Positions 9,125 through 17,992 of a DNA stretch of 64,000 bases are shown in pieces. A model generated the notes under the pieces. The model saw only the letters and a list, made by a program, of their open reading frames with translations. It searched no databases and had not been told where the DNA came from. Position numbers and translations under genes: made by a program. Within the stretch, counting starts at the first letter, position 1. The number at the start of each line of letters is the position of its first letter. The DNA comes from Haloarcula limicola (lineage in GTDB: Archaea > Halobacteriota > Halobacteria > Halobacteriales > Haloarculaceae). The stretch covers positions 310,001 to 374,000 of the forward strand of contig NZ_WRXM01000001.1 of the NCBI RefSeq assembly GCF_010119205.1, given 5' to 3'.

Positions 9125-9132
9125 TTTAAATA
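9125..9132 (+). promoter_or_regulatory. TATA box of the ribbon-helix-helix gene
   Basis: TTTAAATA lies about 29-36 bases before the ATG at 9161, which suits a transcript starting a few bases before, or at, the start codon. It decides between this ATG and an in-frame ATG at 9095, which would place the promoter inside the gene. Confidence 0.6.
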
Positions 9133-9160
9133 TGCCTTCCCCAAAGGTGGCAACGTTGCG

Positions 9161-9376
9161 ATGCCAAAGGTAGAGATCAACGTCCCGGAACATCTAGAGA
9201 TGCAGATCGCTCAGCTGGTCGAGCGAGGCGAGTTCCTCAACCGCGAGGAAGCCATCGAAGACCTCCTCTCCACCGGGCTGAAAGCGTACAAGACGTCCGG
9301 CCCGCAGGACGAGGACGAGGAACCCGGATTCGAGGAAGACGGGATGATGGGTCACGACGACGAGTACGTCTTCTGA
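9161..9376 (+). CDS. CopG-like ribbon-helix-helix protein, acidic tail
   Basis: 71 residues. The first 45 (MPKVEINVPEHLEMQIAQL through EAIEDLLSTGLKAY) have the pattern of a short beta strand plus two helices seen in ribbon-helix-helix DNA-binding proteins, including the FLNREEAIEDLL second helix. The rest is a short acidic tail with DEDEE and a final DDEYVF. It matches a conserved haloarchaeal family usually annotated as a CopG-family regulator. It probably binds DNA as a dimer; the target is unknown. The start is set by the TATA box at 9125. Confidence 0.75.
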   Translation: MPKVEINVPEHLEMQIAQLVERGEFLNREEAIEDLLSTGLKAYKTSGPQDEDEEPGFEEDGMMGHDDEYVF

Positions 9377-9450
9377 TCGGCGGACCGTGCCAGTCTGGTA
9401 CCCTCTCCCAAGCAATTCTTATACGAGTCCCGTCGAATACACATCACAAT

Positions 9451-9732
9451 ATGCACAAAGACGAGCTACTGGAGCTTCACGAGCAGATGGTGACGATCAT
9501 GGAGTTCTTCCGCGACGAGATGGACAGCGTCGACCCGTCGCTGTTCGACCCCTACGACGAGCTCGACGTCCGCCCCTCGGACGTACACAAGTCCAAGAGC
9601 GAGCACAAACACGCCGTCTTCGTCCTCGGCAACGCGCTGGCGACGGCGATGAGCGAGGACGAGTTCTCCGACGCCGGGCGAGTCGGCAAGCGGATGAAGG
9701 AACTGGCCGAGGACGCCGAGCGGAAACTCTGA
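9451..9732 (+). CDS. UPF0058 family protein
   Basis: 93 residues, all-helical and acidic, starting MHKDELLELHEQMVTIMEFF and containing HKSKSEHKHAVFVLGNALA. This is the pattern of the archaeal UPF0058 family, a small conserved protein of unknown function. A CTTATAC box about 27-30 bases upstream supports the ATG at 9451. There are no catalytic or metal-binding motifs that I can recognise. Confidence 0.8.
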   Translation: MHKDELLELHEQMVTIMEFFRDEMDSVDPSLFDPYDELDVRPSDVHKSKSEHKHAVFVLGNALATAMSEDEFSDAGRVGKRMKELAEDAERKL

Positions 9733-9755
9733 GCCGGACTCTCTGTCTCTCTTCT

Positions 9756-10268
9756 CTACTCTTCGTGTAGCGCGGTGAACATCTCCGGGTCGGTCTGGAA
9801 CTTCAGAACGTTGTGGACGACGGAGTTGCGCACGTTCTGGACGACGTCGCCGTGGTTCTTGTAGAACTCGTGGATCCACCGGGACTCGGCGGTGCGGGTG
9901 GGGAACATCATCACCGATTTCCACTGGTACTCCCCGTCGGAGAGGAAGTAGATGAGCGTGTGCTCGTCGTCGCGGATCGCGACCATCGCGTCGTGCCACG
10001 CGTCGGCGAAGTGCTCGGGGTTGAACTTGAACTCGAAGAGCGCGAAGTTGAACAGCGACTCGTTGGGGATGATGGCCTCCCGGAAGACGTCCTCCTCGCG
10101 CATCTTCCGGATGGACTCGCTGACGGTGACGTGCGAGACGTCGATGTCGTACTTCGTCTCGAGGATGTCCGCGAGCTCGCGCGAGGACCGCTGGGGTTCG
10201 GCGGCGAGTTCCCGCAGTATGTGAACGTCCCGCTCTTTGAACTCCCAGTCCGGAGTCTCGGCTACCAT
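9756..10268 (-). CDS. Lrp/AsnC-like winged-helix regulator
   Basis: 170 residues. Residues about 10-60 form a winged helix (DVHILRELAAEPQRSSRELADILETKYD, then SHVTVSESIRKMREEDVF), close to the Lrp/AsnC DNA-binding domain. The remainder (FNFALFEFKFNPEHF through FPTRTAESRWIHEFYKNHG) may be an alpha/beta sensor part, but it does not read as the standard RAM domain. It is a conserved halobacterial family of unknown target. It stands alone between UPF0058 (convergent) and the R2-like gene. Confidence 0.78.
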   Translation of the reverse strand: MVAETPDWEFKERDVHILRELAAEPQRSSRELADILETKYDIDVSHVTVSESIRKMREEDVFREAIIPNESLFNFALFEFKFNPEHFADAWHDAMVAIRDDEHTLIYFLSDGEYQWKSVMMFPTRTAESRWIHEFYKNHGDVVQNVRNSVVHNVLKFQTDPEMFTALHEE

Positions 10269-10314
10269 ACGGACACTCGACTATCCGCGGATTTGACAGT
10301 TGTGGCTCGCACGG

Positions 10315-11214
10315 TCAGCTCTCCAGCGCGACCAGCGTCTCTACGTCCGGGAGGGAGGCGGATTCGTCGGTTATCTGCTCCATCCGCTCGGTGTGCTTCT
10401 CGGCGGCGTACGTCTGGAGGTCGGCGGCCGATGGACCCGGCGTCTCGCGGCTCGAACCCGCGCTGACGCCGTCGGTGGTCGTCCGCTGGACCAGCGGCAG
10501 GAGCTCGTTGACCGTGTCGTGCAGCAGCTGCGGGTCGACGCCGTCGGCGACCAGCTCCTTCAACTGCGACATCCCGAAGCCGACGTGTCGGCCCTCGTCG
10601 CTCCGGATGGCCCGAATCCCCTCGGTGAATCCCGGCAGCGTCGGGAGGTCGGACTCGCCGGGACCGAAACTCCGTTGCAGCCCCCAGTAGGCCGTCTGTG
10701 CGAGAATGCCTTCGATGGTCAAGTGGTAATGGCAGTAGGCGACGGCGCGATTCTCCGGCGTATCCGCCTCCAGCAGGCGGTGCATCGCCTCGTCGGTGCG
10801 GGCGAGCAGTTCGTCGTAGGCCGCGTTGATCCAGCGGTCCTCGGTCGGCGAGGTGGGGTCGAGGCCGCGCGCCTCCTCGACGGGGTTGACGACTTCGCGC
10901 CAGTAGCGCTCGAAGAAGTCGAGGTGACGGGCCTCCTCGTACAGCTGCGTCGAGAGGTACGCCTGCGACTCGGCGTCCGAGAGCGCGACGGCCAGCGGCG
11001 CGAGGTCTTCGGTCACCGCTCGCTCGCCCGCGCCGAACTTCGCTACCGTCGCTCGGAAGTTTTCGAACGTCTTCGGGTGGGCGTCGACCAGCGGGTCGCG
11101 GTCCCGCGCGATATCGACGTCGGCCGGGTCCCAGTGGCGTTCGACTGCGTTGCGGTAGTACCGAAACGACCGGTCGTCGCGATTCACCGCCAACCGGAAC
11201 GTGTCGTCGGACAT
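10315..11214 (-). CDS. ferritin-fold R2-like di-iron protein
   Basis: 299 residues. The two di-iron motifs of ribonucleotide reductase R2 proteins are visible: a Glu in TEDLAPLAVAL, an ExxH in YEEARHLDFF (about residue 92), a Glu in LTIEGILAQTAYW, and a second ExxH in SDEGRHVGFG. The protein is shorter than R2 (about 340-380) and closer to the R2-like oxidase group. It may be a metal-dependent oxidase rather than a reductase subunit, because no large reductase subunit is in the window. Whether a radical tyrosine is present cannot be decided by eye. Confidence 0.72.
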   Translation of the reverse strand: MSDDTFRLAVNRDDRSFRYYRNAVERHWDPADVDIARDRDPLVDAHPKTFENFRATVAKFGAGERAVTEDLAPLAVALSDAESQAYLSTQLYEEARHLDFFERYWREVVNPVEEARGLDPTSPTEDRWINAAYDELLARTDEAMHRLLEADTPENRAVAYCHYHLTIEGILAQTAYWGLQRSFGPGESDLPTLPGFTEGIRAIRSDEGRHVGFGMSQLKELVADGVDPQLLHDTVNELLPLVQRTTTDGVSAGSSRETPGPSAADLQTYAAEKHTERMEQITDESASLPDVETLVALES

Positions 11215-11287
11215 ACGCGCCTCGTCAACCCCATAGTAGAAAAGGGTTGACGATACGAGCCGGTGTCGCCCGACCGCTTTCGCTCGC

Positions 11288-12082
11288 TCAACGTCCCTCG
11301 AATTCGGGGTCGCGCTGTTCCATGAACGCCGTCGCGCCCTCCTCGTGATCGTCAGTCGTGAAGGCGAGGCCCTGCGCGGTCGCCTCGCGGTCGAGCGCCT
11401 GTTCGAAGGTCCCCTCGGAGCCCCGGTCCAGCAGTCGCTTGGCCTGCGTGAGCGCGACGGTCGGTCCCTCGGCGATGGTCGTCACGAGGTTCTCGACGCC
11501 CTCCTCGAAGGAGCCTTCCTCGAACAGGCGCGTGAAGATTCCGAGTTCGCGGGCGGCGTCGGCGTCCAGCAGTTCGCCGGTGAAGACGAGTTCCTTGGCC
11601 TTGTTCGGGCCGACGACGCGCGGCAGCGAGTAGGAGACGCCGGAGTCGATGGCGAGCCCGACCTGTCGGAAGCCGAAGCCGATCTTCGCCTCCGGGCTCG
11701 CCAGTTGGAGGTCACATGCCAGCGCCAGCCCCGCGCCGGCCCCGAACGTCGGCCCGTCGATCTTCGCCACGACCGGGAGACGGCAGTCGTAGACGGACTC
11801 CACCGCGGCGTTGATGGCCGAGACGACCAGTTCGGCGCGGTCGGCCGGCGGCTGGTCCTCGGCGACGCCCTCGATCATCGCGCCGATGTCGCCGCCGGCA
11901 CAGAAGGCGGGACCGGCCCCCTCGACGACGACGCAGCGGGCGTCGCTGTCGGCGATGGTCTCGAAGCGGTCGGTGAGTTCGCGGGCGGTGTCGACCGCCA
12001 GCGCGTTCCGCACGTCCGGTCGGTTGAGCGTCACGGTGGCGACGTCGCCTGTGATGTCGAGCACCACGTCGTCGGCAGACAT
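11288..12082 (-). CDS. enoyl-CoA hydratase/isomerase family protein
   Basis: 264 residues of crotonase fold: LNRPDVRNALAVDTARELTD, the oxyanion-hole AFCAGGDIGAMIEG, GPTFGAGAGLALACDLQLAS, and the C-terminal AFMEQRDPEFEG. The Glu/Asp of a true hydratase active site cannot be assigned with certainty, so the substrate is unknown. The start is set at ATG 12080-12082, 25 bases after a TTATT box; the frame is open for 28 more codons upstream but those are not family-like. It is divergent from the photolyase gene. Confidence 0.85.
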   Translation of the reverse strand: MSADDVVLDITGDVATVTLNRPDVRNALAVDTARELTDRFETIADSDARCVVVEGAGPAFCAGGDIGAMIEGVAEDQPPADRAELVVSAINAAVESVYDCRLPVVAKIDGPTFGAGAGLALACDLQLASPEAKIGFGFRQVGLAIDSGVSYSLPRVVGPNKAKELVFTGELLDADAARELGIFTRLFEEGSFEEGVENLVTTIAEGPTVALTQAKRLLDRGSEGTFEQALDREATAQGLAFTTDDHEEGATAFMEQRDPEFEGR

Positions 12083-12174
12083 GTCGCGGACCACCGGGGC
12101 CACCGGAATAACTCTGCCGCCGGGCCAAACCGTGTTGGGTGCGCCTTTTTGCGTGACACGCCCCATCCGTTCGT

Positions 12175-13578
12175 ATGCGCCTCCACTGGCATCGTCGGGA
12201 CCTGCGAGCGGCGGACAACGCCGGTCTCGCGCGGGCGAGCGCGAACGACCCCGTCGTCCCGGCGTTCGTCTTCGATACCGCCGTCCTCGACCACGCCGCC
12301 CCGCCCCGCGTCGCGTTTATGCTCGACGCGCTCGACGCCCTCCGCTCGTGGTACCGCGACCGCGGGAGCGACCTCGTCGTCGCTCACGGCGACCCCCGGG
12401 AGGTCCTACCCGACCTCGCCGACGAGTACGGCGCGGACGTGGTGACGTGGGGAAAGGATTACTCCGGCCTCGCGCGCGAACGCGACGCTGACGTTCGGCA
12501 GGCTCTCGACGCCGCCGACGTGGCCCGCGAGGCGGTCCAAGACGCCGTCCTCCACGAGCCCGGCGAGATAACGACCAACGACGGCGAGCCCTACAGCGTC
12601 TTCACCTACTTCGGTCGGAAGTGGCACGACCGCGAGAAGGACGCCCCCTACGACGTCCCCGAGCGCGACGCGCTGGCCGACGCCGGGGGCGACGACCTGC
12701 CGACGCTCGACGAGTTGGGATTCGACGAACCCGAAGCGGACGTTCCTCCCGCTGGGACCGACCACGCCCGCGATCTGCTCGACTCCTTCCTCGAAGACGA
12801 CGTCTACCGCTACGAGGAGCGTCGGGACTACCCGGCCGACGACTGCACGTCGCGGCTCTCGGCCCACCTCAAGTTCGGCACCATCGGTATCCGCGAGGTG
12901 TACGACGCCACCGCCGAGGCCCGGAGCGCGACGGAACCGGGCAGCGACCGGGATTCCTCCGTCGAGGAGTTCCAGTCCCAGCTCGCCTGGCGCGAGTTCT
13001 ACACGCAGGTCCTCTTCGCGAACCCGAACGTCGTCACGGAGAACTACAAGGAGTACGAGACGGAGATCCGGTGGAACACCGACGAGGAGGGGTTACAGGC
13101 GTGGAAGGACGGCGAGACGGGCTATCCCATCGTCGACGCCGGGATGCGGCAACTCCGCGAGGAGGCGTTCGTGCACAACCGCCTCCGGATGATCGTCGCC
13201 TCCTTCCTCACGAAGGACCTGCTCGTCGACTGGCGAGCGGGCTACGACTGGTTCCGGGAGAAACTGGTCGACCACGACACGGGCAACGACAACGGCGGCT
13301 GGCAGTGGGCGGCCTCGACGGGCACCGACGCCCAGCCGTACTTTCGCGTCTTCAACCCGATGACGCAGGGCGAGCGCTACGACCCCGACGCCGAGTACAT
13401 CAAGCGCTACGTCCCGGAACTGCGAGACGCCGGCGCGGAGATCATCCACAACTGGCACGAGGCGTCGCCGACCCAGCGTCAGAATGCGGCCCCCGACTAT
13501 CCCGAACCGATCGTAGACCACAGCCAGCGTCGGGAGGAAGCTATCGAAATGTTCGAGCGAGCGAGGGGTGACGAGTGA
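12175..13578 (+). CDS. phr: deoxyribodipyrimidine photo-lyase
   Basis: 467 residues with the two domains of the class I photolyase/cryptochrome family: an antenna domain starting MRLHWHRRDLRAADNAGL and an FAD-binding domain with QLAWREFYTQVLF, GYPIVDAGMRQLREEAFVHNRLRM, SFLTKDLLVDWR, HDTGNDNGGWQWAASTG and FNPMTQGERYDPD. It repairs cyclobutane dimers using light. The Trp-rich substrate region and complete FAD motifs argue for a working photolyase rather than a signalling cryptochrome. It starts leaderless or nearly so, after a T-rich box at about 12146. Confidence 0.93.
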   Translation: MRLHWHRRDLRAADNAGLARASANDPVVPAFVFDTAVLDHAAPPRVAFMLDALDALRSWYRDRGSDLVVAHGDPREVLPDLADEYGADVVTWGKDYSGLARERDADVRQALDAADVAREAVQDAVLHEPGEITTNDGEPYSVFTYFGRKWHDREKDAPYDVPERDALADAGGDDLPTLDELGFDEPEADVPPAGTDHARDLLDSFLEDDVYRYEERRDYPADDCTSRLSAHLKFGTIGIREVYDATAEARSATEPGSDRDSSVEEFQSQLAWREFYTQVLFANPNVVTENYKEYETEIRWNTDEEGLQAWKDGETGYPIVDAGMRQLREEAFVHNRLRMIVASFLTKDLLVDWRAGYDWFREKLVDHDTGNDNGGWQWAASTGTDAQPYFRVFNPMTQGERYDPDAEYIKRYVPELRDAGAEIIHNWHEASPTQRQNAAPDYPEPIVDHSQRREEAIEMFERARGDE

Positions 13579-13703
13579 GCGAAGCGAACGAGTCGGTTCT
13601 CGGCGGAACGACGAACGTAGTGACCCGCGAGCGATGAGGGACTGAACGAGCGCGAAACGGCGTACTGTCCCGCGCTCTATGCCGTGTGATACCATACGCT
13701 TCC

Positions 13704-13746
13704 TAAACGTTTAACAGTCGTCCGCGCGACGGTTTCTGTGGAGGAG
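13704..13746 (+). promoter_or_regulatory. sod upstream palindrome and strong ribosome-binding site
   Basis: TAAACGTTTA (13704-13713) is a perfect 10-base palindrome in the promoter region of the superoxide dismutase gene. GGAGGAG (13740-13746) is an unusually complete Shine-Dalgarno site seven bases before the ATG at 13754, so unlike most neighbours this mRNA should have a leader. The palindrome could be a regulator site or simply part of the AT-rich core promoter. Confidence 0.5.
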
Positions 13747-13753
13747 ATTTCAT

Positions 13754-14365
13754 ATGTCAGAACACTCCGAACCGGAGCTACCACCGCTCCCGTACGACTA
13801 CGACGCGCTGGAGCCTCACATCTCCGAGCAGGTGCTCACGTGGCACCACGACACCCACCATCAGGGCTACGTAAACGGGCTGGAATCGGCCGAGGAGACG
13901 CTGGCCGACAACCGCGAGTCGGGTGACTACTCCTCGACGGGCGGTGCGCTGGCGAACGTGACCCACAACGGCTGTGGTCACTATCTCCACACGCTGTTCT
14001 GGAACAACATGGCCCCCAACGGCGGCGGCGAACCCGAAGGCGACCTCCGCGACCGCATCGAGGAGGACTTCGGTTCCTACGACGGCTGGAAGGGCGAGTT
14101 CGAGGCCGCCGCGAAGGCCGCCGGCGGCTGGGCGCTCTTGGTCTACGATCCCGTTGCCAAGCAACTCCGCAACGTCAAGGTCGACAAGCACGACCAGGGC
14201 GCGCTCTGGGGCGCACATCCCGTTCTGGCCCTCGACGTCTGGGAGCACTCGTACTACTACGACTACGGTCCGGACCGCGGCTCGTTCATCGACGCCTTCT
14301 TCGAGGTCGTCGACTGGGACGAGGTCGCAGACGAGTACCAGACCGCGGTCGGTCACTTCGAGTAA
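13754..14365 (+). CDS. sod: superoxide dismutase (Mn/Fe type)
   Basis: 203 residues, full length. It converts superoxide to oxygen and peroxide in the cytoplasm. All four metal ligands are visible: His in LTWHHDTHHQ, His in NGCGHYLHTLFW, and Asp and His in LALDVWEHSYYYDYG. GGALANVTHNGCGHY and FWNNMAPNGGGEP are close to halobacterial Mn-SODs. The GGAGGAG site upstream fixes the start. Confidence 0.96.
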   Translation: MSEHSEPELPPLPYDYDALEPHISEQVLTWHHDTHHQGYVNGLESAEETLADNRESGDYSSTGGALANVTHNGCGHYLHTLFWNNMAPNGGGEPEGDLRDRIEEDFGSYDGWKGEFEAAAKAAGGWALLVYDPVAKQLRNVKVDKHDQGALWGAHPVLALDVWEHSYYYDYGPDRGSFIDAFFEVVDWDEVADEYQTAVGHFE

Positions 14366-14423
14366 CGGCTCCTCACCGCGATATTTTTTCGAGACCCACC
14401 GTCGAGCGCCAGCAGTGAGTCGC

Positions 14424-16106
14424 TCAGTTGCGAGACCGCTCTTCGACGGCCGCGTTCGCCGCGCCGTCTGTCTTCGTCTCAACGCCCGTGATCGCGAGTC
14501 GCGCACCACCGGCGTCGCTCTCGGTTATCGTCGCGTGCCAGCCGTGGGCCTCGGCGACGTGTTCGATAATCGCGAGCCCGAGTCCCGTCCCCTCCTCGCT
14601 CGTCGTGAACCCGTGTTCGAAGACGCTCTCGCGCTCCGCTTCGGGGATCCCCTCTCCGTCGTCGGCGACGTAAAATCCGTCATCGTCGGCCGTGATGGTC
14701 ATCGTCACGCCGTCGCCGCCGTGCTCTACGCCGTTCCGGAACGCGTTCTCGAGCAGTTGCAACAGCTGCTCTTCGTTGCCGACGACGGCGCGGTCGGTAT
14801 CGACTCGTAGCGTCGCGCCGCGGGTCTCGACGTGTCCCCAGGCCTTCTGTGCGACCGCCGCCAGCGATATCGTCGCTTCGTCGGTGACCGACCCGCCGCG
14901 GGCGAGGGTCAGCATCTCGCCGATGAGTTGGTCCATTCGCCCGAGCGAGCGTTCGAGCCTGTCGAAGTGCTGTGGACTGCCGGTCTCACGCGCGAGTTCC
15001 AGGCTTCCGTCCGCGACGTTCAACGGGTTTCTGAGGTCGTGAGAGACGACGGACGCGAACCGGTCTAACTGTTGATTACGGTGTTCGAGTTGGCGCTCGC
15101 GCGTCTTCTGTTCGGTCATCTCGTGGACGAGAATCAGCCGCCCGATACGGTGGTCCCTGTCGTCGTACAGCGGCGTCACGTGCACGTCGAAGTAGCGGTC
15201 GCCTCGGTCGATTTCCGTCCGCGTCTCCGAGGAGACCTCGAGGACGGCGGTATCGCGCAGCGCCGGCCAGTCCGCGAAGGCGTCCGCGACGGGCTCGTTC
15301 ACGACCCCATCCCCATCCAGTAACTGCCGTCCCGCGTCGTTGACCTCGGTGAGTCGGCCCTCGCCGTCGATGACGAAGACGGCGCTGTTCAGCGACTCGA
15401 CGACTTTCTGATGGGCGATCGGGGAGATATCGAGGAAACCGGCCCGCAGGACGGCCCACGAGAGCGCGGCACCGGTCGCGGCGAACGTCACGGGCGTCGT
15501 GTCGACCCCGACGTCGCCGAACAGATAGAGCGCGTTACCCGTCCACGGGACGGCGATCGCGGCGAGCAGGCCGTACACCTGCTTCCGATACAGCTCTCCC
15601 GACGAGAGCGCGAACTGGGCGATCAGGACCGAGGAGACGGCCACGAGCAGATACGAGTACGCGACGTGCGCCCAGAACACGTCGCCGGAGACGACGACCC
15701 ACCCGAGCATCTCGGCCGTGGACCGTCCCTCGACCGTATAGAGCAGTTCCGGAGCGACCGCTGCGACGGCGAGCAACAGCGCGGGCTCGACGGCGAGCAA
15801 CGCGTAGGTTCGCCACCCGAGCCACTTCTCGTGGCCCGTGTATTCGAGCGCGAAGACGAACAGACCGGCCACCGTGACGACGATGCCGACGTACCATGCA
15901 CGCGACCAGAACAGCGCCCACCAGGTCCCTCGTGACAGCACGGCGGCGGCGGCACAGCCACACCAGATCGTCTGTCCGATCAACAGAACTGACAGCGGCT
16001 TAGCACCGACCCGGTCTCGACGGTCCCACGCGTACATCGCCAGCGCGGCGACGAACACCCCCGAGGCCACTAGCACGAACGCGTAGCCGACGAAGACCGA
16101 AACCAT
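14424..16106 (-). CDS. membrane histidine kinase (7-TM sensor, PAS, HisKA, HATPase)
   Basis: 560 residues. The first about 225 form seven or so membrane helices like the archaeal/bacterial 7-TM histidine kinase sensor domain. A PAS-like domain follows (SAVFVIDGEGRLTEVNDAG, about 235-340), then HisKA with the phospho-acceptor H-box FASVVSHDLRNPLN (His about 354), an N-box region (LLQLLENAFRNGVEHGG), and the G-boxes (VADDGEGIPEAERESVF and GTGLGLAII). It should phosphorylate a response regulator; none is adjacent, although a HalX regulator lies 1.9 kb away. The ligand is unknown. Confidence 0.9.
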   Translation of the reverse strand: MVSVFVGYAFVLVASGVFVAALAMYAWDRRDRVGAKPLSVLLIGQTIWCGCAAAAVLSRGTWWALFWSRAWYVGIVVTVAGLFVFALEYTGHEKWLGWRTYALLAVEPALLLAVAAVAPELLYTVEGRSTAEMLGWVVVSGDVFWAHVAYSYLLVAVSSVLIAQFALSSGELYRKQVYGLLAAIAVPWTGNALYLFGDVGVDTTPVTFAATGAALSWAVLRAGFLDISPIAHQKVVESLNSAVFVIDGEGRLTEVNDAGRQLLDGDGVVNEPVADAFADWPALRDTAVLEVSSETRTEIDRGDRYFDVHVTPLYDDRDHRIGRLILVHEMTEQKTRERQLEHRNQQLDRFASVVSHDLRNPLNVADGSLELARETGSPQHFDRLERSLGRMDQLIGEMLTLARGGSVTDEATISLAAVAQKAWGHVETRGATLRVDTDRAVVGNEEQLLQLLENAFRNGVEHGGDGVTMTITADDDGFYVADDGEGIPEAERESVFEHGFTTSEEGTGLGLAIIEHVAEAHGWHATITESDAGGARLAITGVETKTDGAANAAVEERSRN

Positions 16107-16188
16107 CCATCTATCACCTAGCGTAGGGGAACAAAGTTGTTACGGCGGCTTCGAGGGATTTACCCAAGGCCTCTGCGTACCCGGGGTA

Positions 16189-16458
16189 ATGCCAGTCGAG
16201 AAGCGCGAATTCGACGACATCCTCTCCTTCGAGTTGCACGAACCGGCAGACATCCTCGACCCGGAGAAACTGTACACCATCCCCGAGATCGCCCGGCTCC
16301 TGCAGGGGCTCCCGGTCGACGCCGAGTTGAGCGAGTTCAACGAGTCCGTCTTCGTCGACTGGGCCATCCCGTGGATGATCTTCAACCAGGACTCGCTGGT
16401 CTTCGCGGAACCGGACGCCGAGGACGTGGTCGGGCTGTACGGGCTCGACGACGAATGA
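16189..16458 (+). CDS. conserved haloarchaeal 89-residue protein
   Basis: A small acidic protein (MPVEKREFDDILSFELHEPADILDPEKLYTI in two parts) ending GLYGLDDE. I believe it belongs to a conserved halobacterial domain family of unknown function (DUF5827-like); no catalytic or DNA-binding motif is evident. Its stop overlaps the start of the next gene as ATGA (16455-16458), so the two are co-translated. Confidence 0.7.
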   Translation: MPVEKREFDDILSFELHEPADILDPEKLYTIPEIARLLQGLPVDAELSEFNESVFVDWAIPWMIFNQDSLVFAEPDAEDVVGLYGLDDE

Positions 16459-17270
16459 ACCTGCTCGTCGCTGGCGGCGATCGGGTCGACGCCGGCAAGA
16501 CGACGTTCTCCGTCGGCCTGCTGGCACACACCGGCGCGCGCGGATTCAAGCCGCGGGCCGGCAACAACTACTGGTTCGACCACGACGACTTCCTGTACGC
16601 CACCGAGGAGGGCCGCCTCTTCGGAAAGGACGCCAAGCGCCTGGCGGCGGCATCGCCGGGCGAGGTCCGACCGGAGGCCATCAATCCGATTCACCGCCTC
16701 TGGCATCCCTCGCCCGGCCCCAGCACCGGACTGCTCGGGAAGGACGACCAGCAGTTCGTCGTCGACAGGGTCGGAACCGACGGCGACGGCGAGTTCGTCG
16801 TCAACGGCACCGTCGACGTTCCCGACGCCGTCGCCGAGCGCCTCCCGCTCGACGCCGCCCCGCGGGTCACGTCGGTTCCGGACTTCAACGACCTCATGGG
16901 CGTGATGCACGCCGAGGCGCTGGAATCGCTCGCCGAGGACATCGCCGCGACCGAGCGAAGCGTCGTGGAGTCCTACGGCGACGTGGCGCGCCCGCTCGAC
17001 GGGTTCGTCCCGGACGCCGTCGCCGTCGTCGAACCCGGCCGGGCGCGCTTCTACGACGGCGACCGCTACGCCAAAGCCTGCGAGATAGCCACGGGCGGCC
17101 CCGGCGACGGCCAGTTAGAGGAGCGCGTCGAGAAGGTCGTCGACCTCATCGACCGGAAGGGGGCGGTCAGGCTGCCGGCGCTCGACGGCGAGACGCGATC
17201 GGACCCCGAGGCCGTCGCCGAGGCCTACGACCACGCCTACGACGCGCTCCTGGCGACGGCGTTCGAGTGA
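16455..17270 (+). CDS. P-loop ATPase-like protein
   Basis: 271 residues starting MNLLVAGGDRVDAGKTTFSVGLL, a Walker A motif in the form GGDRVDAGKTT at residues 7-17. After that the sequence (KPRAGNNYWFDHDDFLYATEEG, then FNDLMGVMHAEALESLAEDI) reads like the halobacterial P-loop proteins annotated only as ATPase. A Walker B candidate is FVPDAVAVVEPGRARFYDG. The role is unknown. It is coupled to the 89-residue protein by overlap, so the pair probably acts together. Confidence 0.72.
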   Translation: MNLLVAGGDRVDAGKTTFSVGLLAHTGARGFKPRAGNNYWFDHDDFLYATEEGRLFGKDAKRLAAASPGEVRPEAINPIHRLWHPSPGPSTGLLGKDDQQFVVDRVGTDGDGEFVVNGTVDVPDAVAERLPLDAAPRVTSVPDFNDLMGVMHAEALESLAEDIAATERSVVESYGDVARPLDGFVPDAVAVVEPGRARFYDGDRYAKACEIATGGPGDGQLEERVEKVVDLIDRKGAVRLPALDGETRSDPEAVAEAYDHAYDALLATAFE

Positions 17271-17286
17271 GACGCTCGACGAGCCT

Positions 17287-17862
17287 TCAGAACCGAGCGG
17301 CCTGCCACGCCAGTTCGATGTCGTGGTACGCGTTATCGGTGACGCTCGGGCCGTGACCGGTGTGCATCTCGCCGAGATTCTCGTCCACGGTATCGAGGAC
17401 GCGGTCGATGCTCTCGACCAGCTGGTCGCGGTTACCCTCTTCGAGGTCGGTGCGTCCGAAGCTCCCGTTGGCGAAGATCAGATCGCCCGCGAACAGCACG
17501 CTCGCAGCGGACGAGTGGAAACAGAGGTGGTCGTTCTTGTGTCCGGGCGTGTGCAGCGCCTCGTACTCGTGGTCGCCCAACTGGACCGTCTCTCCGTCGG
17601 CGACGGCTCGCGTGACGCCGTCCTGTTCGGTATCGTACCCCCAGACGTCGACGTCGAACGCGGAGACGACGTCGCCGAGGTTGCCGACGTGGTCGTAGTG
17701 GGTGTGCGTCAGCACGACCGCATCGAGCCCGTCGGCGTGGTCTTCGACGGCCGAGACGACGTCGAACTCGTTGCCCACATCTACGAGCACCGTTCGGTCG
17801 CCCGTCACCAGAAACGCGTTGCTCGTGAACGACTGGACGCCCCGAGCGAGGTTTCGTATCAT
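17287..17862 (-). CDS. metallo-beta-lactamase fold hydrolase
   Basis: 191 residues. The zinc-binding motif THTHYDHVGN (HxHxDH) is at about residue 52, with further ligands His in HTPGHKNDH, Asp in LFAGDLIF and His in MHTGHGPS. This is the glyoxalase II/hydrolase branch of the MBL fold, without the long C-terminal domain of true glyoxalase II. The substrate is unknown; a thioester such as a glutathione-like conjugate is possible but not shown. It is convergent with the P-loop gene. Confidence 0.86.
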   Translation of the reverse strand: MIRNLARGVQSFTSNAFLVTGDRTVLVDVGNEFDVVSAVEDHADGLDAVVLTHTHYDHVGNLGDVVSAFDVDVWGYDTEQDGVTRAVADGETVQLGDHEYEALHTPGHKNDHLCFHSSAASVLFAGDLIFANGSFGRTDLEEGNRDQLVESIDRVLDTVDENLGEMHTGHGPSVTDNAYHDIELAWQAARF

Positions 17863-17992
17863 GTTCTCCCGTTCGCCGGGGGGTCCAATGTGGCTGTCGC
17901 TCCGGGCCGGTAACCGGACCTTTCGTGCCCGCTACGGCCGACACCCACAGGGCTATGTAGGTGGATATAGAAACGAGGACAGTAAGAACAGC

